A DNA stretch of 64,000 nucleotides from positions 124,001 to 188,000 of the forward strand of contig NZ_CP070947.1 of NCBI RefSeq assembly GCF_017084445.1, read 5' to 3'. Below are positions 20,612 to 32,506 of the stretch, piece after piece. Positions within the stretch are counted from its first letter, which is position 1; every line of letters starts with the position of its first letter. Source of the DNA: Mycoplasma sp. Mirounga ES2805-ORL (GTDB lineage: Bacteria > Bacillota_I > Bacilli_A > Mycoplasmatales > Metamycoplasmataceae). The translations under genes and the position numbers were made by a program. The notes under the pieces are model-generated. The model ran no database searches, was not told where the DNA came from, and worked only from the letters and a program-made list of their open reading frames with translations.

Positions 20612-21538
20612 CTATCTACCTTTATTAACAAATGGTATTCCAAGATATTTTGGTGCTTTAGAATTTTTCTGTGTGAAAGCAAGAATTACTATAGTTACTA
20701 CATAAGGTATCATTTGGAATAAATCACTTGGTATGATTGTTGAAAATGGTGTAAGTAATATTTTGCTTGAGAATATATAAAGTGGTCCAAATACTAATGA
20801 AGAGAGGATTATATATGTTGGTCTTCATTGACCAAAAATTACCATAGCAACCGCTAGAAAGCCTATTCCGTAGGTATTACCAACAAATAATCCTGAATCA
20901 TTTTGAAAAAAGATAGCGCCTGCAATACCCGTTAAAAATGATGAGATCAAAACAGCTATATATCTAGTTCTAACAACATTTATACCTAGTGATGAAGCTG
21001 CATCAGGATTTTCTCCACAGGTTTTTATTTTAATTCCTAGCTTAGTTTTATTCAACATAACCACAATTGAAGGAATTAATATTAGAGAAATCAAGACACC
21101 AATGTTAAAAATCTTTAATAAGTCTCTTTGATGACTTCCAAAAGACCAAAGTTCTGAAAACATACTAATATATTGAGTTGATGTTTCATATCCTGGGTTT
21201 ATTTTTGAAACTATTGCAAAAGCTGTTACGGCAAGAGCTAAGGTATTTAAGGCAATCCCTGCTATTGTTTGGTTAGCTTTCAAAGTAATAGTAACAAATG
21301 CATATAATAATCCAAATAGCATAGGAATAAATCCAGATATTAGGATAAGTCATACTTGATGTGTAAGAGAGTCATTTCTAAAGTAATGAGACATAATACT
21401 ATAATTTAAACCACCAAGGATTATAAATGCTTCAATTGAAAGATTAATAATTCCTGAACGTTCTATTATTGAACCTGAGATGGCTGCTAAGGCAAGAACT
21501 AATGAAAAAGTTACTGAAGCAATTATGATAATTTCCAT
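20612..21538 (-). CDS. Nucleoside ABC transporter permease (second permease)
   Basis: This 308-residue integral membrane protein of the BPD_transp_2 (RbsC/NupQ/PnrE-like) type has about 8-9 hydrophobic helices and normal length. MEIIIIASVTFSLVLALAAISGSI is followed by IIERSGIINLSIEAFIILGG, which matches the start of BMP-system permeases (e..Gv.NlgvEG.ml.GA). Later CGENPDAASSLGINVVRTRY is the cytoplasmic coupling loop (GEnp.aA...Gi.v...r). The ATG overlaps the stop codon of the preceding permease gene by one base and has an exact GGAGG ribosome site. It is the last gene of the ATPase-permease-permease operon. Confidence 0.93.
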
Positions 21539-23310
21539 TATTTACCTCCTTTAGCAGTAGATGAGGATCTGTTAATTCATAGTTCTAATTCTTTATTCTT
21601 AATTAAGTTATTAAATTCTTTTTTGGTTTCTTTATAGTCAAGATTTTTTTCTTTAAGTTCTTGAATTTTTGTATCTCTTTCTTTTTTAAGTTCTTGAATT
21701 TCTTTCGCTCTCCAACTATATATCTTGGCAAAAACATGTTTGTTTCTATTGTCATTATATTTTTGAATTGCTTCATTTTTAAATAATTTATAGTTGCTTT
21801 TCAAGGTATTAGTATTTGATTTATATTTAATTTTTTCAGTTTCTAAGTAGTCAATATTAAATATTTTGATATCGTCAATTAATTTATTTAATAAATCTCT
21901 TTTTTGAACTGATAAATCGCTAAGTGAGGAAATTTTGTTTTCTTTAAATTGCTGGTTAATCGAATTTAGAGCATTCTTATATTCAATTAAAATGTGTTTT
22001 TTAATTCCTTTGTGGTAATTAACTTTTTTAGCTAATTCAAATTCTGACATCTCAGTATTTTTACTACGTTCACTATCAAAATTTAATTTTGCTTGCTTTT
22101 GTTCAACTAAATATTTTGATTTATTATTTTTATAGTCTAGTTTGAGTTCTTTTAATTTATTGTTTAATATATTTTTTTCTTTTTCAATAGATTTTATCTT
22201 GCGAGAAAGTATTGATTCTTTTAATCATTTATATGGTTTTACATTAACTAAAATTGGAGCAATTGAGGCTGTAAATATAACAATTCCAATTGCAAGGCCA
22301 AATGTTTCTCTACTCATCCCTGCTATTCCATATGCGAATCCTGAACCTTTTTTAAATGTTCCATAGAAGATTCCGGCCGGAATAGATCCTAATGGAGATG
22401 AAAAAGAAAGTAAAGTTACAGTTATTGCTTCAAAGCCAAACATTTCAAGATTTCTTAATTCAGGCATTTTCCCTTCTGAAATAGCGTATAAGAAATATCC
22501 TCCAAGCCCGGCTAATGCTCCTGATATTAACATTGAATATATAGTAGTCATTTTGTTATTTATACCTGAGTATTTGGCGGCATTAGTATTAAGACCATTC
22601 ATTTTCATTGAAAAACCAAGCTTAGTAAATTTAAAGATAAAGGCTAAAAGTAACATTATGGCTATTGAAATAAATAATACAAATCATATTTCATTAATAT
22701 TAGCTAAATCTAATTTATATGTTTCCGGCATTGGTTTTGAATCAGTTATTCCGCCCCAAAATGTTCTCATTCTAAAAACATGTTTAAGACCATAAAAAGT
22801 TATTCAGTTAAGCATTATAGTAGTTATAACTTCATGCACATTAGCAAAAGCCTTTAAAAATCCGGCAATACCTGCTAATATTGCTCCTAAAAGAGCGCTT
22901 ATTATCATTAGAATAAAAACTCATAAAAATCTAGGTATTTGAGGCGCTGGTTGTAATATACCTATCATAATGGCAACACCACCGCCTAACATCATTTGTC
23001 CTGAGGCGCCAATATTAAATAGTCCTGTTTTGAAGCTGACTCCAACTCCACCACCAACTAATATAAATATCGCTATATAAATTAATGTACGTGATAAATC
23101 TGCTTCAAAAGGAAGAATAAATAATCCTCTAAATGCTTCACCTATTAAAGCATCTTTTTCAATAACATCAAGTAGCATCGGAAGAATAGATATTATTAAT
23201 CCTAATGCTATTGCAAAAATTGAACCTTTTATTTTTTGTAGTGAGGAATTAATTCCATCACTTCTTAAAAACTTAAGAGTTTTAACACCGAAATTATTAA
23301 TTTTGTTCAT
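21538..23310 (-). CDS. Nucleoside ABC transporter permease with long C-terminal coiled-coil extension
   Basis: This 590-residue protein has about 360 residues of normal BPD_transp_2 permease (NupP/PnrD-like). Motifs include FNIGASGQMMLGG at the usual ligand-channel position, and MNGLNTNAAKYSGINNKMT as the coupling loop. From about residue 362 to the end it continues with some 225 residues that are almost entirely Lys, Glu, Asn, Leu and Ile with heptad spacing, predicting a long cytoplasmic coiled coil. Standard family members stop near residue 360. The ATG overlaps the end of the ATPase gene by 14 bases, so subunits are translationally coupled. The function of the extension is unknown; coupling to the enlarged ATPase or membrane positioning is speculation. 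Confidence 0.9.
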
Positions 23311-25303
23311 TATTTACCTTTCTTGCCATTAATTCTCCTAGTTTTTCTCTTGTGATTTGTTCTTTTGTTAATGTTCCGGTGTTTTCGCCGGAGTTTAGAA
23401 CAATAACGCGGTCAGCTAATGACATTATTTCATCAATTTCGTAACTAATTAATAGAATAGCTTTATTTTGTTTTTTTGCATTTAGGATATTTTTATGGAT
23501 ATTGTTGATAGCTCCAACATCTAATCCTCTAGTTGGTTGAGCTATGATAATTAACTCACTAGTTTTTGACAATTCACGGCCAACAATAAATTTTTGTTGA
23601 TTACCACCAGAAAGTCCTCTCGCTAATGATTTTCCACCATTACTTGATCTAACATCAAAATGTTTAATTATTTGATTAGAGAAGTTGGCAATGTTTTTAT
23701 ATGAAATTATTCCAAATTTACTATATGGACTTTCTCCCAATATTTGAGATACTGAATTTTCTTCTAGATTAAGATCAAGTACCAAACCATGTAAATGTCT
23801 ATCTTCAGGTATATGAGCAACACCTAATGTATATTTTGAAGCTATATTAGTTTTGGATAAATCGTACCAATCCTCAAATTCATTAATTTTTTCGACAATA
23901 TGTTTTTTTGAAACCTTTGTATATTTTTTATAGTTTTTAATATCAAGATATTTGTTGGATGTTTTTGACTCAATAATAAATTTGTTATATTCTTTAACTA
24001 AACTTGATATATAACTGTTTAATTTATCTATTTGACTGATAAAACTTTCATTATCTTGATTTAGTAAGTCAATGACAGGATTGTAGAATGAGTAAAAATC
24101 TCGAACTGTATTGTTAATATTGCTTTCGTCTGTATTAGTATTTTTTATTTTCATCTTTTTAGAGTCATTTTTATATTTTGAATTTTTTACAAATTCTAAG
24201 TACTTACTCTTCAAGCTATTTTTTATTTCTGGATATTTATCACTATTATTTAAGTTTTTAATGTATTTTAATACATTTTTGAATCTACCATCAACCGTCT
24301 TAATTAACTCATGAAAGATATTGTGAACATTATTCTTTTTATTAATTCTTAATAATATTTTTCCTGATTTGATTGGTGATAGTCCTGCTATTGAATTAAT
24401 AAGTTCACTTTGACCGTTTCCTTCAACACCGGCAACACCAACAATTTCACCTGCTTTAATGTCCATTGAAAAGTTTTTGAGACCTAAAACATTTTTATAT
24501 CCTTGTTTATTTACGTTTAGTTTTTCAATTTTAAATACAACATCATTTTTATTATCAACAAATGAGTTCTTAATTTCTTTTAGATCAGCACCAACCATTA
24601 GTTTAGATAGTTCTTTGTGTGTTATATCTTTTATATTTACATCTGCTATAAATTTGCCTAGTCTAATAATTGTTCCTGTATCAGCTACTTGTTTAAGTTC
24701 ATCTAGTTTGTGGGTGATTATAATGATAGTTTTGCCTTTGTTTTTTAAATCAATTAAAGCTTTAAGAAATTGGTCAATTTGTTCTGGTGATAAAACAGCT
24801 GTCGGTTCATCAAAAATAAGTATTTCTGAATCTCTATAAAGCATTTTTAATATTTCAACTCTTTGCTGTTCAGCAACAGTACAGTTTCTTATTTTTTTCT
24901 TTAGGTCAATATGGAAGTTATATTTATCCATTATTTCTTTAATTTTTTTAATAGCATTTTTGTTCGTTACAAACGTTCTAGCTATTGTATCTTCATTATT
25001 TAAAACAATATTTTGAAGAACAGTAAAGTCATCAATTAGTTTAAAGTGCTGATGAACCATACCTATTCCTAGCATATTAGCTTTAAGGGGTGAATCAATT
25101 TTAACTGGATTATTTTTTATTAAAATCTCACCACTTGTTGGGGTATATAATCCAAATAAAATAGACATAAGCGTACTCTTTCCTGCTCCATTTTCTCCAA
25201 TTAGAGCATGAATCGTATTTTCCTTAACTTTGAATGTGATATTATCATTAGCTTTAAAAGTCCCGAAAACTTTTGTAATATTTCTCATTTCAACTGCATT
25301 CAT
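23297..25303 (-). CDS. Nucleoside ABC transporter ATPase, double-domain, with insertion
   Basis: This 668-residue protein contains two ABC domains in tandem, as in RbsA/NupO. The first has Walker A GENGAGKST, Q-loop GMVHQHFKL, signature CTVAEQQRVEIL and Walker B LIFDEPTAVL. The second has the family's modified Walker A GVEGNGQSEL, then IPEDRHLHGL, signature RGLSGGNQQKFIVGREL and IIAQPTRGLDVGA. Between the start of domain two and IPEDR, at about residues 320-490, lies a Lys/Asn/Ser-rich insertion of roughly 140 residues that ordinary members lack (usual length is about 500-530). It is the first gene of the ATPase-permease-permease operon and should power import for the BMP lipoprotein. Confidence 0.95.
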   Translation of the reverse strand: MNAVEMRNITKVFGTFKANDNITFKVKENTIHALIGENGAGKSTLMSILFGLYTPTSGEILIKNNPVKIDSPLKANMLGIGMVHQHFKLIDDFTVLQNIVLNNEDTIARTFVTNKNAIKKIKEIMDKYNFHIDLKKKIRNCTVAEQQRVEILKMLYRDSEILIFDEPTAVLSPEQIDQFLKALIDLKNKGKTIIIITHKLDELKQVADTGTIIRLGKFIADVNIKDITHKELSKLMVGADLKEIKNSFVDNKNDVVFKIEKLNVNKQGYKNVLGLKNFSMDIKAGEIVGVAGVEGNGQSELINSIAGLSPIKSGKILLRINKKNNVHNIFHELIKTVDGRFKNVLKYIKNLNNSDKYPEIKNSLKSKYLEFVKNSKYKNDSKKMKIKNTNTDESNINNTVRDFYSFYNPVIDLLNQDNESFISQIDKLNSYISSLVKEYNKFIIESKTSNKYLDIKNYKKYTKVSKKHIVEKINEFEDWYDLSKTNIASKYTLGVAHIPEDRHLHGLVLDLNLEENSVSQILGESPYSKFGIISYKNIANFSNQIIKHFDVRSSNGGKSLARGLSGGNQQKFIVGRELSKTSELIIIAQPTRGLDVGAINNIHKNILNAKKQNKAILLISYEIDEIMSLADRVIVLNSGENTGTLTKEQITREKLGELMARKVNNEQN

Positions 25304-25587
25304 ACTATTAAATCTCCTTATTGCATAGCCGTTAAGCCTATTTAATAATAATTATTATTAATAGAAACTCATTATATTAAATATATTAGAATTACTTATA
25401 TTAAATAACTTAAAAGACCCTTAAATTAGCAAAATGTGGAATATAAATTTAGATTTAAATTTTTTTTGACTAGAGAATTTACTTTTTAGTTATTGCAAGT
25501 ACAAAAAATAGTACAAATAATTTTTAATTCCTTATAATTATAAAAGTAGTTTTATTGCTATTTATTGCTAATTTTTTAGGAGTTGAA
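25304..25587. promoter_or_regulatory. Divergent promoter region between ABC operon and helicase gene
   Basis: This 284-base AT-rich region has no gene. An exact TATAAT at 25533-25538 lies 50 bases before the helicase ATG and is its likely -10 box; no good -35 is seen at 17 bases. The ABC operon promoter must lie toward the left side, but I could not choose among several AT-rich candidates. No terminator-like hairpin is visible. Confidence 0.45.
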
Positions 25588-28500
25588 ATGAAAAACCAAA
25601 TAGATAAAAAGTATCAAAGTATATTAAGTAATTTGCTAGATATTTCACCTAATGATAAAGCAGTCTTTACAAGAGTAAATAATAATAACTCTTTTGATTT
25701 TTATAATTTATTTGGCCCTGAAGTTTTTTCGTTTATTTACGAAAAAAAAGATTTTGATATTCCTATTTTAGAAGTTAATTTATTAAAAGTTATTAAAGAT
25801 CTAGAACAAATAAATGATGCAAATGAATTTAAACAATATATTATGGATAATAATTTTGAGATAGCTGATTATAAAATTCGTCAACTCGACAAAAATTTTG
25901 CATCTGTTAAGGAAAAATTTATAGAAGAAATTAAATTAAATTTCCAAAAGCAAAATCTAAAGTGAAAATTATTTATTAATAAAGCAAAGACAATTAATGA
26001 AGAAACAAATATTTGACCAATGCATTTAGGATTTTATTTTGTTAGATTAGTTAATGACGGTAAGTCAATTTACGCTCCGTTGTTTTTAAAAGAAGTTTAC
26101 ATCGAATTAAGAAATGGACGACCATTCTTAGTTTCGAATGGCGACATTAAAATAAATGAAAAAGTACAATTTATTTTAAATAATTCGGGATTTGACATAA
26201 ACATAGATGATGATTATGGTTCGTGATCTATTAAAAAACTAGTTTCTTACTTATATGATAATTGAAAAGATATTTTTGATTTAAATTTCAACATTAACCA
26301 ACCATTTGAAAATGTTGAACCAGAAGGTATAAAGAATAGTTCAATTCAATTTAAAGGTGGAGTTGTTTTAGGTTTATTTCAACCTTCAGGTGGCTATGTT
26401 AGAAATAGAATGCTTGAAATTATTAACAATAATGAAATAAACAAAATTTTAGATATTGAATTTAATAAAAACATTTATAAAAACAAAGTCAAAAATACCA
26501 TATTTAATCCCAAAACAAGTATTTTCAAGATCACACCAACTAATTTAAGTCAAGATAAAGCCATAGCTAGTTCTTTAAATCAAAATACAATAATTTGAGG
26601 TCCTCCAGGTACTGGTAAGTCACAAACTATTGTAAATATTTTGACTAATCTACTTGTATTTGGCAAAACTTCATTAGTTTGTTCACAAAAGAAGGCAGCT
26701 TTAGAAGTTATCAAAAACAGAATGCAAGATCTAAGTATTTTTTGTTTATTTATGTTGAACAGTAGAAACATGAATAAAAAGAATTTCTATTTACCATTAA
26801 GAGACTATTTAGATTTTTTAGAAAATTATGATTCAAAGGCTGATTTAAGACCACAAAGAATTTTAAGAAAAAAAGAAATTGAGTTCGTTAATAATATTGA
26901 ATCATTAAGTTCAGATTTAAGATTTGAAAAAGCTGTTAAACTAATTAGCAACTTTAAAGAAAACTTTAATGAATTAAATAGTAATTTTTGAGCAAAAGCA
27001 AGATTATTAAATTCTAATCTAGTGTATCCAAAACAACTTAATTTTTCTAGTGAAAAAGATATTACTAAACAAATGTTAAAACTAAATAAAGTCTATGGAA
27101 AAATTTGGAATCCAAAAAATTATAAAGTTAAGAAAGTCTCATCAATTATTTTTAATTCATTTAAGAATTTTTATGGTGATTTAAACATTGTGTTACCCTT
27201 AATTGACGACTTAAAAGAAGCAGATTTTGGTTATGTTGAGTCATTATTAAAAATAATTCCTAATGAAAACGGAAGCTTAACAAGCAATATTTTAGAATTA
27301 AAAAAATTTATAGCTGAAAGAATTATTGAGAAAGTTAATAAATTTACAGAACAAGAAAAAGAAGATTATCAAGAATTTGCTGCAACAATTAGATTAGCTA
27401 CTCTAGAACCTTATAAATTTATTAAGAAATTTCCGAATATAATAAAAAAACTATTTCCGATTATTATAGTTACCCCTGAAGCGGACCTTTCAGAATGGAA
27501 AAAGAAAGAATTTGATTATGCAATTTTAGATGAATCTAGTCAAATATTTTTAGAAAAAGGTCTCCCCGTTTTATATTTAGCAAAAATTAAAATTTTAGCC
27601 GGAGATGATCAACAAATGAAACCAAGCAATTGATTCGGGTCGCGTTTGAGTGATGATGAGTCAATTTATGGCAAGGTAGATAGTTTATTAGATTTTGCAA
27701 AAGGAATAGGCGTTTACAATGTGCTTTTAGATAAGAACTATCGTTCGAATTATGCTGCACTAATGACATTTAGTTCAAAGAATTTTTATAATTCTAATTT
27801 AGATATTATAGATTCTGCTAGTGATATTACTGATTATAGTCCAATTGATGTTTATGAAGTTAATGGTAAATGAGAAGATAATAAAAATGAACTTGAAGCA
27901 CAATTAGCCATTAAACTGGCTAAAGATAATTTAGTTAAATACAATAAAATTATTTTGCTTTGCTTTAATGCTAAACAACAAGACTACATCACAAATGAAA
28001 TATTTAAAAAACATCCGAAATTAGAAAACGCAGTAAATAATAATTTATTACTATTAAGAAATATAGAAAACATACAAGGGGATGAAGCAGATTTAGTTAT
28101 TGTATCTGTAGCTTATGACAAATCAGTTTCAATTTACTCAACTTATGTTGGTCGCCCAGGTGGTAAAAATGCGTTAAACGTTGCTATTAGTAGGGCAAAA
28201 GATAAAATGATTGTAGTTAAAAGTCTAAAAGCGGAAGATTTGACAATTAATACAAGTAACGATGACTCTTTAATCTTTAAAAAATGATTAAAATTCTTAG
28301 AATTAGATAAAAACGATAAACAAAACTTCTTAAATTTAGAAAACCAATTCATTTCCAAAATTAATCCGCATAATTCCAATGAAGACATAAAAAATGATTC
28401 TAATTTTAAAAATGAAATTAAAAATTATTTAACTAGTTTATTAAAAGATAAACCATTCTTAGAATTAGTAGAAAACGAAAATTTAGGTACTGTCTTGGTT

Positions 28501-29172
28501 GACTTTTCGATAAAAAGAAGTGGTACAAATATCTTTAGTATTATTGTTGATGACTACAACTATTCTAATAATGTTGAAGAATATGTTAGACAAAAGGATT
28601 TAATTAAGTTTATTAAATCAAAAAAATATGAAATATATTGATTAGATAGAATTAATTGAGAATTTAATAAGAGTGAAATTGAATTATTAATTCATTCATT
28701 ACGTGAAGTTTCAAACGAAAAAACCATTATTCAAACTTTAGATATACCTACGCATCAATTGGAAAATATAATGGGAGATGAATCTAAATTAAATGAAATT
28801 AAGAAACAAATTAAAGAGCAAGAAAAGAGTTTAAAAGATAAAAATATTGAATACCAAACTTCTGACCAAAGTAGCTTTATTAATGTTAATTCCAATATAG
28901 ATCAAAACGATAATTTAGAAGATGATTTTAATTCAACAATAACAACATATGTTATTGATAAGAATCAGTCTAATGATTATATAGAAAATGTATATCCAGA
29001 AATTGATAGCGACAATTCTACTGAAAATATTTTATCAAATAATGAAAATTATTTAGAAAGACCTGTTTTAAAAATAGCTTCATTTGAAGAAACTAAAAAA
29101 CAATGGGAAGACACATTAACAACTGAAGCTGTAATACTTGATACAAACCAATTGCAAAATAAAGAACAATAG
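25588..29172 (+). CDS. UPF1-like superfamily 1 helicase with C-terminal nuclease-like domain
   Basis: This 1194-residue SF1B (Upf1/Dna2-type) ATPase has an AGGAG ribosome site upstream. Helicase motifs in order are GPPGTGKSQT (338-347, Lys344), LDESSQ (Asp648, Glu649; DEXXQ type), LAGDDQQMKPSNW (motif III), YRSN, IQGDEADLVI (motif V) and NVAISRAKDKMIV (motif VI with the Arg finger). After the helicase, at about 970-1040, LVDFSIKRSG, IIVDDYNY, RQKDLIKF and YWLDRINW follow the plan of the small endonuclease domains attached to such helicases, but the usual IEVDG acid is replaced (IIVDD). The last 150 residues are acidic and disordered. A DNA or RNA repair role is likely; the substrate is unknown. 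Confidence 0.85.
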
Positions 29173-29178
29173 TCAATT

Positions 29179-29212
29179 AAAATAGCAAAGATTTTAGCCT
29201 TGCTATTTTTTA
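29179..29212. terminator. Bidirectional terminator between helicase and aspS
   Basis: AAAATAGCAA (29179-29188) pairs perfectly with TTGCTATTTT (29200-29209), with an 11-base loop and T-rich flanks. It serves both convergent genes. Confidence 0.88.
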
Positions 29213-29219
29213 TACATTT

Positions 29220-30926
29220 TTATTTTTCATCTATTTTAATGTGGATTTCGGCAAGTTGTTCGCTTGTTAAAGCACTTGGAGCCTTAGTAAATAAATCTTG
29301 ATTTTTTGAGTTTTTTGGAAACGCAATAACATCTCTAATTGACTTTTCTCCAGCAATAATCATAGCTAGTCTATCAAGTCCTAATCCAATACCACAATGA
29401 GGAGGCAACCCATAATCAAAAGCTTTTAAAAATCAACCAAATTTATCCTCTTGTTGTTTTTTTGTTAAACCAATGAAATCGAACATTTTTTCTTGGGTCT
29501 TTTTGTCATAAATTCTAGCAGAACCTGATCCTAATTCAAATCCATTTAATACTAGGTCATATGATTTAGCCATTATTTTTTCATATGGTAATTTTTCTAA
29601 TTCATCTATTTTATGGTCAAATTGTGTAAATGGATGGTGAGCAGCCTGTCACTTATTTGTTTCTTCGTCCAATTCAAACATAGGCCAATCTGTAATTCAT
29701 AAAAATTCATAATCTGTGTTAGGCTTATTAAATTTATAATTAATTTCGTTTCTAACTGCGCCTAAGGAAGTTGATGCATTTAAGTAACTATTAGCAACAA
29801 TGAAATATGTGCCTTCTTTATTATTATTTTCTTTAACTAATCTTAATGATTCTTCTTTAACCTTATTAGCAAAGTTTGTAAGTTTAATTTCATTATTTTC
29901 ATATACAAAATAAAAAAGAATATTTGCTTTGTTTTTTAATGCAATTTCTTCTAGATTCTTAAAATCTGCCCTGCTTATTTTATTTTCAAAAAATAATAAT
30001 CTTTTAGAAGCTGCATTTTTAATAATGTCAAAGTTTGTTTCATTGCAGAAATTATCTATGTCTACAATTTTATTATCGAATCTAATATCTGGTTTATCGT
30101 TACCGTAATCTCTTATTGAATCGAAATACTTAATTCTTTTAAATGGAGCTTTTAGCTTCTTAATTTTCAATTTATTAAATACATGAATAAACATTTTTTC
30201 AATTATTTTTTGGAATTCTTCAACTTTTAAAAATGAAGCCTCGATATCTAATTGAGTAAATTCTGGTTGTCTATCTTTACGACTATCTTCATCCCTGAAG
30301 CAACGAGCTAATTGATAATATCTTTCAAATCCAGAAGCCATTAGTAATTGCTTAAATAGTTGTGGACTTTGAGGTAGTGCTCAAAATTCATTTTTATTTC
30401 TTGTAGGAACTACAAAGTCTCTAGCGCCTTCTGGAGTACTTTTTGCTAGCATTGGTGTTTCAATTTCTAAGAAATCATTTTCATTCATAAATTCCCTAAG
30501 TGCAAACATTAATTTACTTTTCATTATTATGTTTTGTTGCATTTTAGGTCTACGCAAATCCAAAAATCTAGTTTCAAATCTAATTTCTTCTTTTGTATCA
30601 ATATCATCTCTTATTGAAAATGGTAATTCTTCTTTAGATTCATTAAATACTTCAATTTTGTTTATTAAAACTTCAATTTTTCCTGTTTTAAGTTGTGTAT
30701 TTTCTTGTTTTCTTTTTAAAACTGTGCCCTTTATTTGAACACAACTTTCTTTATTTATTTTTAAATCGCCTTGGTAAATACATTGAACTATTCCAGTTTT
30801 ATCTCTTAAATCAATAAATGTTATATTTCCAAAACGTCTTTTATTTGCAATCCATCCATGTAAAGTCACTTTCTTATTAACATCTTTTAAAGAAAGATCA
30901 GCATTATAAATTTTTCTACTTTCCAT
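29220..30926 (-). CDS. aspS: Aspartyl-tRNA synthetase
   Basis: This 568-residue class II synthetase charges tRNA-Asp. The N-terminal OB-fold anticodon domain contains [26 protein letters not shown]. The catalytic domain shows [15 protein letters not shown] and [20 protein letters not shown] (motif 1 region), [25 protein letters not shown] (motif 2) and [11 protein letters not shown] (motif 3). The insertion of about 100 residues between motifs 2 and 3 is the bacterial GAD domain. UGA-coded Trp codons interrupt naive reading but the frame is intact throughout. It follows hisS after about 40 bases on the same strand, forming a hisS-aspS unit. Confidence 0.97.
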
Positions 30927-30967
30927 ATTACCTCATTTTATTAATATTTTAACTTTTGGTATTAACT

Positions 30968-32263
30968 CTATTCTTCTATTTCTTCAATTAATGATTCATC
31001 TATTATTCCATTTTCTTCAAGAAACATCATTAAATCTATAAATCCATCTTCTGTGTAAGCAAACACAATTTTTTTATCATTCAAAATTTTGCAAACAAAT
31101 GTGTTTTGTTCATTAAACTTATCATCAAATATAACACACGATGCATTAAGCTTCTCAGCCTTATCGAATATTTTTTTAGACTTTATTGCATCATTTATAA
31201 ATTCAACTTTAATATTGTAGTTTCTTAACTCATTTGCTAAGCTAAAAAGTTTTATTTTATTTTCCTCTTGAGTTGAAGCTATTAAAATATCAACACCATA
31301 ATTTTCATCTTCACCATTTTCTTCAATAATAATGTCCATGCAGCGATCAATTCCAAATCCAAAACCTGAAGCACCGATTTTAGGGCCGCCTAATTCTTGA
31401 ATAAGACTTGAGTATCTACCTCCTCCTATTAAAGTTGACTGGCTGCCTGATCCTTGACTGGTACTTACAAATTCGAAAACTAATTGGTCATAGTAGTCTA
31501 AACCTCTAACTAATGAATAATCAATTTGATATTTGATATTTAATTCGTCTAATAATTTAGTAACTTCTTCGAAATATTTTTTGCTTTCATCTGATAAATA
31601 ATCTTTAATTTTAGGAGCTTTTTTTAGGAAATCTTTTTTTCCATCTATTTTATCATCTAAGATTCTTAAAACATTTTTATCTAATCTTTCTTGACTTAAT
31701 GTTGTTAATTCATCCTTATAATCTAATAAGTATTCTCTTAAAGCATCTTCATATTTTTTTCTAGATTCTATATCTCCAATTGAATTTATTTTTAAAATAT
31801 ATTTCATATCTAGGATTTTTAAGATGTTGTTAGCTAAAGAAATTAATTCACAATCTAAATATGGATTACTATCTCCGATAATCTCTACACCCGCTTGATA
31901 AAATTGACGATATCTCCCTTTTTGTGGTTGCTCATATCTAAACATAGGCCCAAAATAAGCGAATTTATTATTTTTTGAAGCATATCATTTATTTTCAACT
32001 AAAGCGCGAACAAAACCCGCTGTTCCTTCTGGTCTTAAAGCTATTGCTCTTTTGCCCTTGTCTTCAAATTCATACATTTCTTTTTTTACTATATCACTAC
32101 CTGCAACACTTCTTTTATATAGCTCTGCAGCTTCAATAATTGGTGTTTCAATTAAATCAACATTATATGCATTGCACTGTGAGATAAAAACTTTTTTTAT
32201 AGTATCGAGCAACCTAAATTCTGATGGTTGATAGTCTCTTGTACCTTTGATTTTATTTATCAT
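30968..32263 (-). CDS. hisS: Histidyl-tRNA synthetase
   Basis: This 431-residue class II synthetase charges tRNA-His. MINKIKGTRDYQPSE is the typical start; I prefer ATG 32263 over an ATG five codons earlier because AAGGGA precedes it at the right distance. ETPIIEAAELYKRSVAGSDIVKKEMYEF is the motif 1 region, LRPEGTAGFVRA follows, FRYEQPQKGRYRQFYQAGVE is motif 2, and the His-specific motifs LVRGLDYYDQLVFEF and GGGRYSSL precede motif 3 GFGFGIDR. The C-terminal HGTP anticodon-binding domain is shortened and divergent. It is upstream of aspS in the same transcript. Confidence 0.96.
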
Positions 32264-32506
32264 AGCATTTCCCTTCATGATTTTTTAATAAATTAAATAT
32301 ACTTAATATTTTACATTCTATTTATTTATATCAATCATTTAATTTAATTTAAATAGCCAAACATAAAATGGAATTACTTATTGTGGTTTTTAAATGATAT
32401 TTTTACCAAAATAATACATTTTATTTGCCATTATGCTTATTTTCAAAAAAGAAAAATAATAAAATAATTATAGAGATAAAATCTCTAAATTAGATCAAGG
32501 AGTAAT
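32264..32506. promoter_or_regulatory. Divergent promoter region, hisS and dimethylargininase genes
   Basis: This is a 243-base AT-rich spacer. Near its right end TAGAGAT (32471-32477) and ATCTCTA (32481-32487) form a perfect hairpin with a 3-base loop, 19 bases before the plus-strand ATG. It has no T-run, so it is more likely a leader hairpin or operator than a terminator. An AAGGAG ribosome site follows at 32497-32502. Confidence 0.45.

Noticed and set aside
20446-20682. Minus-strand frame overlapping the BMP lipoprotein end
   Set aside because: It is out of frame with the permease whose stop codon is at 20612-20614, and crosses the bidirectional terminator.
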